This document shows, one piece after another, positions 1 through 7,009 of a stretch of DNA of 15,759 nt. The stretch lies in NCBI GenBank assembly GCA_025997675.1, contig BNUX01000068.1:1-15759 (forward strand), given 5' to 3'. The position numbers and the translations under genes were made by a program. Position 1 is the stretch's first letter. Each line of letters starts with the position of its first letter. Below the pieces are notes generated by a model, which worked only from the letters and a program-made list of their open reading frames with translations, had not been told where the DNA came from and ran no database searches. This stretch comes from Spirochaetia bacterium. Lineage in GTDB: Bacteria; Spirochaetota; Spirochaetia; Treponematales; Breznakiellaceae.

Positions 1-147
1 AAAATTGGGCGCCTGTATTTCGTTGTATATACAGAGTGCGGAGAATCGAAGCGGCTTATATCAGCGCGTCCGGCAGAACCGGGCGAAAGGAGATCATACA
101 ATGGCTATTATACAATCGACGGTAAGGGTTGGACAAAAGATACCTAA
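1..147 (+). CDS. brnT: BrnT-family toxin, 3' end only (gene enters from left edge)
   Basis: Frame 1 is open from the first base to a TAA at 145-147 and gives 48 residues. They contain a strand-like VVYTE segment followed by RLISARPAEPGERRSYNGYY. This matches the BrnT C-terminus, in which a hydrophobic strand is followed by a 'R-I-I-S-A-R-x-A-x-x-x-E-R-x-x-Y' element. BrnT is a RelE-fold ribonuclease toxin that inhibits translation and is neutralised by BrnA encoded just downstream. The 3' end overlaps brnA (start 101) by 47 bases in another frame, an arrangement usual for brnTA pairs. The tail after the Tyr (YTIDGKGWTKDT) is a short extension. The catalytic N-terminal half is outside the window, so activity cannot be judged. 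Confidence 0.72.
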   Translation, partial: KIGRLYFVVYTECGESKRLISARPAEPGERRSYNGYYTIDGKGWTKDT

Positions 148-433
148 GGAGATACTCAAACAGGCCAAGGTGGAATATCGGGAGGCAAAGAAGCACCCGG
201 TAGTCTACGATGAAGACAGCCCGGAATCCACCCCCGAAGCCCTGGATGAATTCGCGGCTATGGCGCGTGAACTCCGCAAAAAGAAGGGGAACGTCAAACC
301 CGTTATTGCCCTTCGGATATCACCTGAAACCCTGGCAAAGTTTAAGTCCCTGGGACGCGGTTATACCGGCATCATGGCCAATGTGCTGGACTATGCAGCC
401 CAAAACCCGGAAATGCTTGCCAAGGTTCAATAG
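101..433 (+). CDS. brnA: BrnA-family antitoxin
   Basis: This 110-residue protein has a charged N-terminal half (EYREAKKHPVVYDEDSPE, then an acidic/basic helix) and a C-terminal segment VIALRISPETLAKFKSLG-RGYTGIMANVL. The C-terminal pattern (strand, P-E-x-L-x-x-F-K, G-x-G-Y, then a helix) is that of the BrnA antitoxin/DUF4415 family, a ribbon-helix-helix-like dimer that binds BrnT and its own promoter. The ATG at 101 is preceded by AAAGGAG (87-93) at good spacing. The frame stays open upstream to position 5, but that part overlaps brnT in another frame and has no ribosome site. brnA is probably cotranscribed with brnT and autoregulated; that promoter is off the window. Family call is fairly sure; function is inferred. 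Confidence 0.75.
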   Translation: MAIIQSTVRVGQKIPKEILKQAKVEYREAKKHPVVYDEDSPESTPEALDEFAAMARELRKKKGNVKPVIALRISPETLAKFKSLGRGYTGIMANVLDYAAQNPEMLAKVQ

Positions 434-527
434 GTTCAATCCCCCTTGCCGCTAAAAACTATGCGGCCCTGCGGATACTGGAAAAGATCCCCCCAATATG
501 CCATACTACCCCGGTGGAGGAATCGCA

Positions 528-3500
528 GTGTATCAGCCGGTAGATCCAAAGGTAAGCTTTCCCAGACTGGAAGAAGAGGTTCTGGCCTTTTGGGAGAAAA
601 ACGATATATTCAGGAAATCCATCGCGCAACGGAATAAGGCCGAGGAGTTTGTCTTCTACGACGGCCCCCCCTTTGCCACCGGGCTGCCCCATTTCGGCCA
701 TTTTGTGCCCAGCACCATCAAGGACATCATCCCCCGGTACCAGGCCATGAAGGGCAGGAAGGTGGAGCGCCGCTTCGGCTGGGACTGCCACGGGCTGCCG
801 GTGGAGAATCTCATCGAAAAAGAGCTGGGCCTTAATTCCAAGACGGATATCGAAAAGTTCGGGGTGGCGGAGTTTAACGAAGCCTGCCGGGCATCGGTGC
901 TGCGCTACGTCAATGAGTGGCGGCAGGTGATCACCCGCCTGGGCCGCTGGGTGGATTTTGACAACGACTACAAGACCATGGACCCGGACTATATGGAGAC
1001 CATCTGGTGGGTGATGAAAGCCCTTTGGGACAAGGGCCTCCTCTATGAAGGCCACTACATCCTGCCCTACTGCCCCCGCTGTGCCACGGTGCTTTCCAAC
1101 CACGAACTCAACCTGGGGGGCTATAAGGATGTCCACGACCCGGCCAGCACCATCCGCTTTAAGGTGACGGGCCTTGTTCCCGGAAGCCGCGCTGCAGAGG
1201 CGGCCCCTTTGAAGGGGCTTGCCAATGGTTCTACCTACCTGCTTGCGTGGACCACCACCCCCTGGACCCTGCCATCAAACCTTGCCCTGACCCTGGGGCC
1301 GGATATCGACTACGTGTTGATTCAGGACGGGAAGGCCCGGTATATCCTGGCGGAGGCACGGCTGGAAGCCTATTACAAGACCCCTGCGGACTACACAGTC
1401 CTCTGGAAGATGAAGGGCGCGGACCTCACCGGCATCCAATACGAACCCCTGTTCCCCTACTTCAAGGACGCCGCAAACGCCTTCCGCATCTATTCCGGGG
1501 ACTTTGTCTCCACATCAGATGGTACCGGCATCGTCCACACCGCGCCGGGCTTTGGCGAGGACGATGCCCGGGTCCTCAAGGGCACCGGGGTTCCGGTGGT
1601 TTGCCCCATCGATGCGGAGTGCAGGTTTACTGCGGAGGTCCCCGACTACCAGGGCCTTTTCGTGAAGGACGCCGACAAGCCCATCCTGGATCGCCTCAAG
1701 GCGGAGGGGAAGCTCTTAAAGCGGGAGCAGATACTCCACGCCTATCCCCACTGCTGGCGCTGCGGCCACCCGCTTATCTACCGGGCGGTGGGGTCCTGGT
1801 TTGTCAATGTGGAGAAGATCAAGCAGGATATGCTGGACGCCAACAATCAGATTTACTGGGTGCCGGAACATATCAAGGCGGGGCGCTTTGGGAAGTGGCT
1901 GGAGGGCGCACGGGACTGGGCCATCAGCCGGAACCGCTACTGGGGTAACCCCCTGCCCATCTGGAAGTGCCCGGACTGCGGCAAGACCATTTGTGTGGGG
2001 AGCCGGAAGGAACTCAAGGAGCTTTCCGGGGTGGAGGCAACGGACCTGCATAAACACTTTGTTGACAAGATTACTATTCCCTGCGCGTGTGGGGGAACTA
2101 TGCACAGAATCCCTGAAGTGCTGGACTGCTGGTTTGAATCCGGCGCCATGCCCTACGGACAGAATCACTATCCCTACGAGAACAAGGAGTTCTTCGACAG
2201 CCATTTCCCTGCGGACTTTATCAACGAAGGCCTGGACCAGACCCGTGGCTGGTTTTACACCCTCACCATCCTTGCGGCGGCGCTCTTCAAAAAGCCGGCC
2301 TTCAGGAATTGTGTGGTCTCAGGATTAGTGCTGGCGTCAGATGGCAAGAAGATGAGCAAGAGCCTCAAAAACTACACCGACCCCATGGAGGTGGTGAACT
2401 CCTTCGGCGCCGATGCTCTGCGGCTTTTCCTGATCCACTCAAGCGTTGTCAAGGCCGACGACCTCCGCTATAGCGACGAGGGGGTGCGGGATGTGATGAA
2501 GAGCATCCTTATCCCCCTGTGGAACGCCTACAGTTTTTATGTCACCTACGCCAATATCGACAAGGCCAGTCCCTCCGGCGCGCCGGATAATCCCGTCAAT
2601 CCCCTGGACAAGTGGATACTCTCTGCCGCGGAATCCCTGACGGAAAAGGTGGGACTTGCCCTTGACGCCTACGACCTCACCCGGGCGGTGGACCCCATCC
2701 TGGAGTTCATTGACCAGCTCAACAACTGGTACATCCGCCGTTCCCGCCGCCGCTTCTGGCGGAGCGAGAACGATACCGACAAGACCGAAGCCTACGGCGC
2801 ACTCTACGACGCCCTTAAAACCCTCATCACCGTTGCTGCGCCCTTCATGCCCTTCACCACCGACGCTATCTGGCGGAACCTCCGTCTTGACAGTGAAAAA
2901 GAATCGGTACACCTTTGCGACTTCCCCGTACCCAGAACGGTGCGGCGGGACCGGGAGCTTGAGTTTAAAATGGCGGCGGTCCAGCACGCGGTGAGTATGG
3001 GTCGTTCCCTCCGCTCCCAGTACAACCTCAAGGTGCGCCAGCCCCTTAAAACCGTAGAACTGGTTACCCGGAACCTGGACGAAAAGAAGGTGCTCCTTGA
3101 GATGGAGGATATCATCCGGGAGGAGCTCAATGTAAAGTCTGTCGTCTTCCGGGATAACGAGGAGGACCTGGTGGAGTACCAGGCCAAGGCCAATTTCCGT
3201 GTCCTGGGCAAGGACCTGGGGAAGGATATGAAGGCCGCCGCCGCCCGGATAGAAGCCTTTAGCCAGTCCGAGATACAGGGCCTCCTTGAAGGGGCGGTCC
3301 TGTCCATCGAAGCGGACGGCCGTTCCGTTGATATCACGGCGGAGAAGCTCGACATACGGCGTATCGAAAAGGCCAAGCTCCGGGTCCTGAACGAGGGAAC
3401 CCTCACGGTGGGCCTGGACACGGAGCTTACCGAGGAACTTTCCCGTGAGGGGGATGTGCGGGACCTGGTCCGGGGGGTGCAAAACCTCAGGAAAGATACG

Positions 3501-3710
3501 GGCCTTCTGGTAACGGATCGCATTACCCTTAGGCTCTTTGGCAGTGACCGGCTAAGAGAAGCCTGGGAAGTGTTCGCCGATTATGTGGCCGCCGAAACCC
3601 TGGCAACATCGGTGGAGTGGGGGAAGGCCGACGGGCAGACCCCTATCGATGCCGGGGAAGGCGGACCCGGTAGGTCCGAGCCGTGGCTGGTTAGTTTGAG
3701 TAAGGTGTAG
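528..3710 (+). CDS. ileS: Isoleucyl-tRNA synthetase, eukaryote-like type 2 (IleRS2)
   Basis: Class I aminoacyl-tRNA synthetase of 1060 residues that charges tRNA-Ile in the cytoplasm. The ATP-binding signature is PHFGH (HFGH at 690-701, about residue 55) and KMSKS is at 2349-2363 (about residue 608). The CP1 editing domain carries TTTPWTLPSN (about residue 242) and GTGIVHTAPGFGEDD (about 331). Cys pairs CPRC, CWRC and CPDC plus CACG lie in the inserts. The segment ARDWAISRNRYWGNPLPIW, the long C-terminal region and the lack of a bacterial C-terminal zinc finger place it in the eukaryote-like IleRS2 clade, known in spirochaetes and associated with low mupirocin sensitivity. I chose GTG 528 because GGAGG (516-520) lies 7 bases before it and the protein then starts MYQPVDPKVSFP; an ATG at 498 has no clear ribosome site. 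It heads a plus-strand run of five genes. Confidence 0.97.
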   Translation: MYQPVDPKVSFPRLEEEVLAFWEKNDIFRKSIAQRNKAEEFVFYDGPPFATGLPHFGHFVPSTIKDIIPRYQAMKGRKVERRFGWDCHGLPVENLIEKELGLNSKTDIEKFGVAEFNEACRASVLRYVNEWRQVITRLGRWVDFDNDYKTMDPDYMETIWWVMKALWDKGLLYEGHYILPYCPRCATVLSNHELNLGGYKDVHDPASTIRFKVTGLVPGSRAAEAAPLKGLANGSTYLLAWTTTPWTLPSNLALTLGPDIDYVLIQDGKARYILAEARLEAYYKTPADYTVLWKMKGADLTGIQYEPLFPYFKDAANAFRIYSGDFVSTSDGTGIVHTAPGFGEDDARVLKGTGVPVVCPIDAECRFTAEVPDYQGLFVKDADKPILDRLKAEGKLLKREQILHAYPHCWRCGHPLIYRAVGSWFVNVEKIKQDMLDANNQIYWVPEHIKAGRFGKWLEGARDWAISRNRYWGNPLPIWKCPDCGKTICVGSRKELKELSGVEATDLHKHFVDKITIPCACGGTMHRIPEVLDCWFESGAMPYGQNHYPYENKEFFDSHFPADFINEGLDQTRGWFYTLTILAAALFKKPAFRNCVVSGLVLASDGKKMSKSLKNYTDPMEVVNSFGADALRLFLIHSSVVKADDLRYSDEGVRDVMKSILIPLWNAYSFYVTYANIDKASPSGAPDNPVNPLDKWILSAAESLTEKVGLALDAYDLTRAVDPILEFIDQLNNWYIRRSRRRFWRSENDTDKTEAYGALYDALKTLITVAAPFMPFTTDAIWRNLRLDSEKESVHLCDFPVPRTVRRDRELEFKMAAVQHAVSMGRSLRSQYNLKVRQPLKTVELVTRNLDEKKVLLEMEDIIREELNVKSVVFRDNEEDLVEYQAKANFRVLGKDLGKDMKAAAARIEAFSQSEIQGLLEGAVLSIEADGRSVDITAEKLDIRRIEKAKLRVLNEGTLTVGLDTELTEELSREGDVRDLVRGVQNLRKDTGLLVTDRITLRLFGSDRLREAWEVFADYVAAETLATSVEWGKADGQTPIDAGEGGPGRSEPWLVSLSKV

Positions 3711-3719
3711 GGGAGGTAT

Positions 3720-4634
3720 ATGCGCTTATTGCCCGGTATCCTTGTCTTCCTGGTCCTCGCTTCCTGCGCCTCGGCGCCTCGGGTGAATGTCCCGGTATCT
3801 CCGGGGGGGGAGTTCGCCTCTCTGGCGCCGGGGGGGCAGGTGTATTTTTACGCCGATGTTAAACGCGCCCAGCCTATCCTGGCCCATGTCACCCTTAAAA
3901 ACATCAATATGAAGCAGACAGCGGGTCTCCTGGAACAGGTTGACTTCCTCTCCGGAGCCGTATATCCCCCCAAGGGACCCCCCGGCTCCCGGACTATGCT
4001 CCTCCACGCCTGGCGGCGAAGGGGAAATATCCCCGGCGGCGCGGCGTTGGCCCTCAGTTCCCAATGGAAAAAGACCACGTCCCGGACCGGCGCCCGCTAT
4101 TGGCATTCCTCCGCGTACGGTCTTTCGGTATCCATACAAAAGGCAGAGGCCTTTGTTTCCGACGGTGACCCCTTCATTGACGGCCCGCCAATTGAGCCGC
4201 CTGAACACCTTGCGGACCTGCGCCGTCAGGCCGAAGGTCCCCCGGCCCTGGTACTGGGGTGGGTGGAAGACGCCGGAAGGCCGATTAACAAATTCCTTTC
4301 CACCCAGGGTATACCCTTCAAAATCCCCACGGATCAGATCCTGTTCGCCCTCTATGAGGCCCCGGCGGATGCGAACCGGATGTATGAAGTAGTACTGCGG
4401 GTAGAGACACAAAATGCCGGCCAGGCCAGGGGTTTGGCCTCCATTTTGGGCCTTGTCCGGGGCTTTATGGAAGCCGTCGGTCCCGGCATGGACCTGGAAT
4501 CCCTGGAGACCCTCCGTCCGCTTTTGGCGAATCCTCCCCGGCAGGATGGTTCGGGTTTGCTTATCAGCACCGGCCCCATGAGCGATGAGGGAATCGCTTT
4601 ACTTTTAAACCGCTTTGCGGTATATTTTCGTTAA
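3720..4634 (+). CDS. Predicted lipoprotein of unknown function
   Basis: I do not recognise this 304-residue protein. The N-terminus is short: Arg2, a hydrophobic stretch (LLPGILVFLVL), then ASC with Cys16, a good lipobox for signal peptidase II, so it should be a membrane-anchored lipoprotein. The rest is soluble, without further membrane segments, and mixed alpha/beta in appearance. A middle part (about residues 130-175) ends in a Pro-rich turn (IDGPPIEPPEHL), and a C-terminal half contains VLGWVEDAGRPINKF and a helical region before LISTGPMSDEGIALLLNRF. GGGAGG (3711-3716) is only 3 bases from the ATG. The gene begins 9 bases after ileS, so it is probably cotranscribed. Two long G runs lie near its 5' end. 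Function unknown. Confidence 0.85.
   Translation: MRLLPGILVFLVLASCASAPRVNVPVSPGGEFASLAPGGQVYFYADVKRAQPILAHVTLKNINMKQTAGLLEQVDFLSGAVYPPKGPPGSRTMLLHAWRRRGNIPGGAALALSSQWKKTTSRTGARYWHSSAYGLSVSIQKAEAFVSDGDPFIDGPPIEPPEHLADLRRQAEGPPALVLGWVEDAGRPINKFLSTQGIPFKIPTDQILFALYEAPADANRMYEVVLRVETQNAGQARGLASILGLVRGFMEAVGPGMDLESLETLRPLLANPPRQDGSGLLISTGPMSDEGIALLLNRFAVYFR
3803..3836 (+). repeat. Two G homopolymers (8 G and 7 G) near the 5' end of the lipoprotein gene
   Basis: G runs lie at 3803-3810 (8 G) and 3830-3836 (7 G), about codons 28-30 and 37-39 of the lipoprotein, just after the lipobox. In the sequence as given both are in frame (SPGGEF and APGGQV). Poly-G tracts of this length vary by slipped-strand mispairing in Treponema pallidum and other bacteria. 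A one-base change here would truncate the lipoprotein soon after its signal. Phase variation is inference. Confidence 0.5.
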
Positions 4635-4659
4635 ACTGAACTAGCAAGGAACGGTACAA

Positions 4660-4941
4660 ATGCCCACCTATGAATACGAATGTAAGAGTTGCGGTCATTC
4701 TTTTGAAGCGATGCAGCACATGGCCGATGATCCCCTAAAGATATGCCCCCAGTGCGGTATGGAAATACGCCGGGTAATCAACGGCGGAAACGGCATCATA
4801 TTTAAGGGCTCCGGCTTTTACTCAACCGATAATTCCAAGATAAGCGGTGACAAAACCGCTTCTAAGGCCGAAGGCCAAGCCCCCTGCGCGGGTTGTGCCG
4901 CCGCCCAGTCAGGCGCTTGCACCCAGGCTGCCGGCTCCTAG
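4660..4941 (+). CDS. FmdB-type zinc-ribbon regulatory protein
   Basis: Small protein of 93 residues starting MPTYEYECKSCGHSFEAMQ, with CxxC (Cys8, Cys11) and CPQCG (about residue 30), followed by a basic-hydrophobic strand and GIIFKGSGFYSTDNS. This is the FmdB/CxxC_CXXC_SSSS family, a single zinc ribbon named after the putative regulator of the formamidase operon of Methylophilus; its true role in most bacteria is unknown. The C-terminal 30 residues are low-complexity (Ala, Gly, Cys) with a further CAGCAAAQSGAC stretch, common in the family. AAGGA (4646-4650) is 9 bases before the ATG. It lies 25 bases after the lipoprotein gene and is probably in the same transcript. The family call is secure; the function is not. 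Confidence 0.9.
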   Translation: MPTYEYECKSCGHSFEAMQHMADDPLKICPQCGMEIRRVINGGNGIIFKGSGFYSTDNSKISGDKTASKAEGQAPCAGCAAAQSGACTQAAGS

Positions 4942-4965
4942 TCCCGGCGAAACGGTGCTTCGTTT

Positions 4966-5244
4966 ATGGGCGCCCGGTTTATTTGCGAACATTGCGGCAC
5001 TTCGGTTAAGCGGGACTCAAAAAGCTGTCCCCAATGCGGACGTCATTTCGCTAACATCCTGTGTCCCGCCTGCGGTTTCAAGGGTGAGGAACGGCTTTTT
5101 TCCGCCGGCTGTCCTTCCTGCGGCTATACTTCCAAACATGAAAAGGCGCCGCCCCCAAGGTTTGTCGCCGGTGATCTGCCGGTTTGGGCGTATGTGTTGG
5201 CGATCCTGGCTTTTGTAGGCGTCCTGGCACTGCTGTTTATGTAA
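4966..5244 (+). CDS. Double zinc-ribbon protein with C-terminal membrane anchor
   Basis: This 92-residue protein has four CxxC pairs: CEHC (residues 7-10), CPQC (21-24), CPAC (33-36) and CPSC (49-52). This is enough for two zinc ribbons in tandem. A short basic/proline linker follows, then one transmembrane helix (about 70-91, VWAYVLAILAFVGVLALLF) at the very C-terminus, so the ribbons should face the cytoplasm. Tail-anchored zinc-ribbon proteins of this shape are common and uncharacterised. No clear Shine-Dalgarno is seen before ATG 4966. The start is 24 bases after the fmdB-like stop, and no other in-frame start lies near. Translation may depend on the upstream gene. Its stop TAA overlaps the nudC ribosome site. 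Confidence 0.85.
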   Translation: MGARFICEHCGTSVKRDSKSCPQCGRHFANILCPACGFKGEERLFSAGCPSCGYTSKHEKAPPPRFVAGDLPVWAYVLAILAFVGVLALLFM

Positions 5245-5253
5245 GGGGAGAGT

Positions 5254-6057
5254 ATGGCGGTAGTGGACGGAGCCTACGTTTTTCAGGGGCCTAACCTGGT
5301 CTTACCTCATGATGCGGACGATAAACAGGCCTTCCATACGCTTTCCCGCTCACTGGTCTTTAACAGTTTCGATGGGCATTGCGAGATACCCACGGTGGAT
5401 GGCGAATATGGCATGGCGGCTTGTATGCTTGATACCTCTGCTGCGCTCCCCAAAGGCTGGCGGAGCATCCCCATACGTCAGGCGCTTTCCGTTGCGGCAC
5501 GGGGAATAGTCACCGCCGGCAGCCCGGAGGGGCTCCTTTTCCGGGCCTACCATATTATGCAGTGGCGGCGTGAATCCCGTTATTGCGGCAGCTGCGGCAG
5601 CCTTAACGGGGACGCACCCCAGGGGCTTGCCCGGCTCTGCCCGGTCTGCGGCAGGCAGGAGTTCCCCCGCATCTCCCCGGCGGTAATCGTGCTGGTTACC
5701 AACGACCGGGATGAGGCGCTCTTGGCCCACAACGCCAACTTTCAAGGGGGCATATACAGCCTCCTTGCGGGGTTTGTCGAGGCCGGGGAAACCCTGGAAT
5801 CCACCATCATCCGGGAACTCCGGGAGGAGGTGAATATTGAGGTGGACACCATACAATACGCCGCTTCCCAACCCTGGCCCTTCCCCAACTCCCTGATGCT
5901 GGGCTTCACCGCCCGGTATGCAGGGGGCGCGCTCAAGCCCGACGGCAAGGAAATCCTCGACGCCGGGTGGTTTTCACGGGACGCCCTCCCCAACCTGCCG
6001 GGCAACGGCTCCGTTGCCCGGTTTATCATCGACCGGTGGGTGAGTAGAGGTACTTGA
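5254..6057 (+). CDS. nudC: NudC: NADH pyrophosphatase / NAD-cap RNA decapping Nudix hydrolase
   Basis: 267 residues. The enzyme cleaves NAD(H) to NMN(H) and AMP and, in characterised members, removes the NAD cap from RNA 5' ends. Visible features in order: a poorly conserved N-terminal domain, a zinc ribbon with Cys111/Cys114 and Cys129/Cys132, the Nudix box from Gly173 to Ile195 (GFVEAGETLE, then RELREEVNI), and the NudC hallmark SQPWPFPNS (205-213) that recognises the NAD moiety. The usual Gly near the end of the Nudix box (EExG) is Asn194 here; the catalytic Glu residues are intact. AGGGGAG (5244-5250) overlaps the stop of the previous gene, so translation is probably coupled. The 3' end overlaps hflC, on the other strand, by 32 bases. 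Confidence 0.95.
   Translation: MAVVDGAYVFQGPNLVLPHDADDKQAFHTLSRSLVFNSFDGHCEIPTVDGEYGMAACMLDTSAALPKGWRSIPIRQALSVAARGIVTAGSPEGLLFRAYHIMQWRRESRYCGSCGSLNGDAPQGLARLCPVCGRQEFPRISPAVIVLVTNDRDEALLAHNANFQGGIYSLLAGFVEAGETLESTIIRELREEVNIEVDTIQYAASQPWPFPNSLMLGFTARYAGGALKPDGKEILDAGWFSRDALPNLPGNGSVARFIIDRWVSRGT
5998..6021 (-). terminator. GC-rich perfect hairpin just past the hflC stop (possible terminator)
   Basis: The plus strand reads CCGGGCAACGG, then CT, then CCGTTGCCCGG: an 11-bp perfect inverted repeat with a two-base centre (in practice about 10 bp with a tetraloop). It begins 4 bases after the hflC stop on the minus strand, where a transcription end would be expected. The same bases code for LPGNGSVARF of nudC. 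On the minus strand no T run follows, so an intrinsic terminator would be atypical. On the plus strand a weak TTTATC follows. The alternative is an mRNA-stability hairpin or chance. Confidence 0.4.
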
Positions 6058-7009
6058 AATACTCCATGTCCGTTGAAAGGGTCTTGTCAAACCCCGGTAC
6101 GGTGGTCCGGTAGGATTCCACCGCCCGCCAGAAGTCGAAGAAGCTCTGGTCCCGGTTGTAGGCGTCCGCGTATATCCGGGTCGCCTCGGCGTCTGCGGTT
6201 CCCCGGATCACCTCCGCCTTTTCGTAGGCTGCGGACAGGATGGACCGGCGCTCGTTGTCCATGCGCCCCATCCATTCGGCCTTCTTCCCTTCACCGTCCG
6301 AGCGGAAGGCCTGGGCTATCTGGTTACGCTCCTTGATCATCCGGGCGTAAACGCTCTGGGTCAGTTCGTCGGAGTAGCGGATCTGCCGGGTTACCACATC
6401 AATAAGCTCAATGCCGTACTCGGGGACCATCTTCCGGGACCGTTCCAGGATCTCCTCCGCCAATTGCCGCCGGCCCCGTACTATGGGTTCCCGGCTGCCC
6501 GACGACTGGATCAGGGTGGGAATCTCCGCCTCGTCAATGCCGTCACCGATGCCCAGGCTGTCGGCGGTGGCGGGCTGTTCCAGGATGAGGTTAGAGTTCC
6601 GCACCGTCTCGCGGAGGTAGTTTTCCGCCACCACGGTCCGCACCTCGGAATCAATAACCTCCGCCAGCTTGGAGTAGGCGCCACTGATGGTGGAAATGGA
6701 TTCGTAGAACTTCTGCGGGTCCGCAATACGCCACCGGGCGATAACGTCTACCCAGATATACTGCTTCTCCCGGGTGGGCATGCTCTTCTGCTCCCCGTCC
6801 CAGGCCATGATTCGTTTGGGATAACGCACCACCTCGTCAATGAAGGGGACCTTTAGGTGGAGCCCCGCATCGGTAACCACGTCCACCAGCTTGCCCATCT
6901 GGACCACCACCGCCTGTTCACCCTCGTCGATCACGTAGAAGGGACCCGCCCAGATAATGCCGATTACGATTACGACGATTACTATCGGTATAAAGAGTGT
7001 CTTTTTCAT
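6026..7009 (-). CDS. hflC: HflC, SPFH/band-7 protease modulator
   Basis: 327-residue membrane protein of the SPFH (stomatin/prohibitin/flotillin/HflK) family. An N-terminal transmembrane helix (about residues 4-22) is followed by the band-7 domain opening FYVIDEGEQAVVVQMGKLVDV and GLHLKVPFIDEVVRYPKR. A long charged helical segment (KERNQIAQAFRSDGEGKKAEW) follows, with an alanine/glutamate-rich coiled coil ending in MEYFKYLYSPTGR. In bacteria HflC pairs with HflK to form a large cage around the FtsH protease in the inner membrane, limiting which membrane proteins are degraded. Its ATG shares one base with the hflK stop (TAATG on the minus strand), so translation is coupled. Residues about 150-185 (TADSLGIGDGIDEAEIP) are longer than I would expect from E. 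coli HflC. No ftsH gene is in the window. Confidence 0.95.
   Translation of the reverse strand: MKKTLFIPIVIVVIVIGIIWAGPFYVIDEGEQAVVVQMGKLVDVVTDAGLHLKVPFIDEVVRYPKRIMAWDGEQKSMPTREKQYIWVDVIARWRIADPQKFYESISTISGAYSKLAEVIDSEVRTVVAENYLRETVRNSNLILEQPATADSLGIGDGIDEAEIPTLIQSSGSREPIVRGRRQLAEEILERSRKMVPEYGIELIDVVTRQIRYSDELTQSVYARMIKERNQIAQAFRSDGEGKKAEWMGRMDNERRSILSAAYEKAEVIRGTADAEATRIYADAYNRDQSFFDFWRAVESYRTTVPGFDKTLSTDMEYFKYLYSPTGR

Noticed and set aside
5..100. Longer N-terminus for brnA, starting at position 5
   Set aside because: No ribosome site, and the extension lies over the brnT coding end in another frame; ATG 101 has AAAGGAG at proper spacing.
424..451. GGTTCAAT repeated twice, resembling a tRNA T-loop / attachment site
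   Set aside because: The flanks do not pair as a T-stem or acceptor stem, and no integrase is near.
446..479. Promoter before ileS: TTGCCG with GATACT
   Set aside because: Spacer is 22 bases and neither hexamer is strong.
498..527. ATG at 498 as ileS start
   Set aside because: No clear Shine-Dalgarno, and the added ten residues do not resemble the family start; GTG 528 with GGAGG does.
665..671. 7-C run in ileS as a phase-variation site
   Set aside because: Essential gene, conserved DGPPFATG code; a G/C homopolymer is expected by chance at this base composition.
459..3482. Long antisense open frames under ileS (for example 459-1136 and 2439-3482, minus strand)
   Set aside because: Shadows of a GC-rich coding region; no ribosome sites, no recognisable domains, and ileS is certain.
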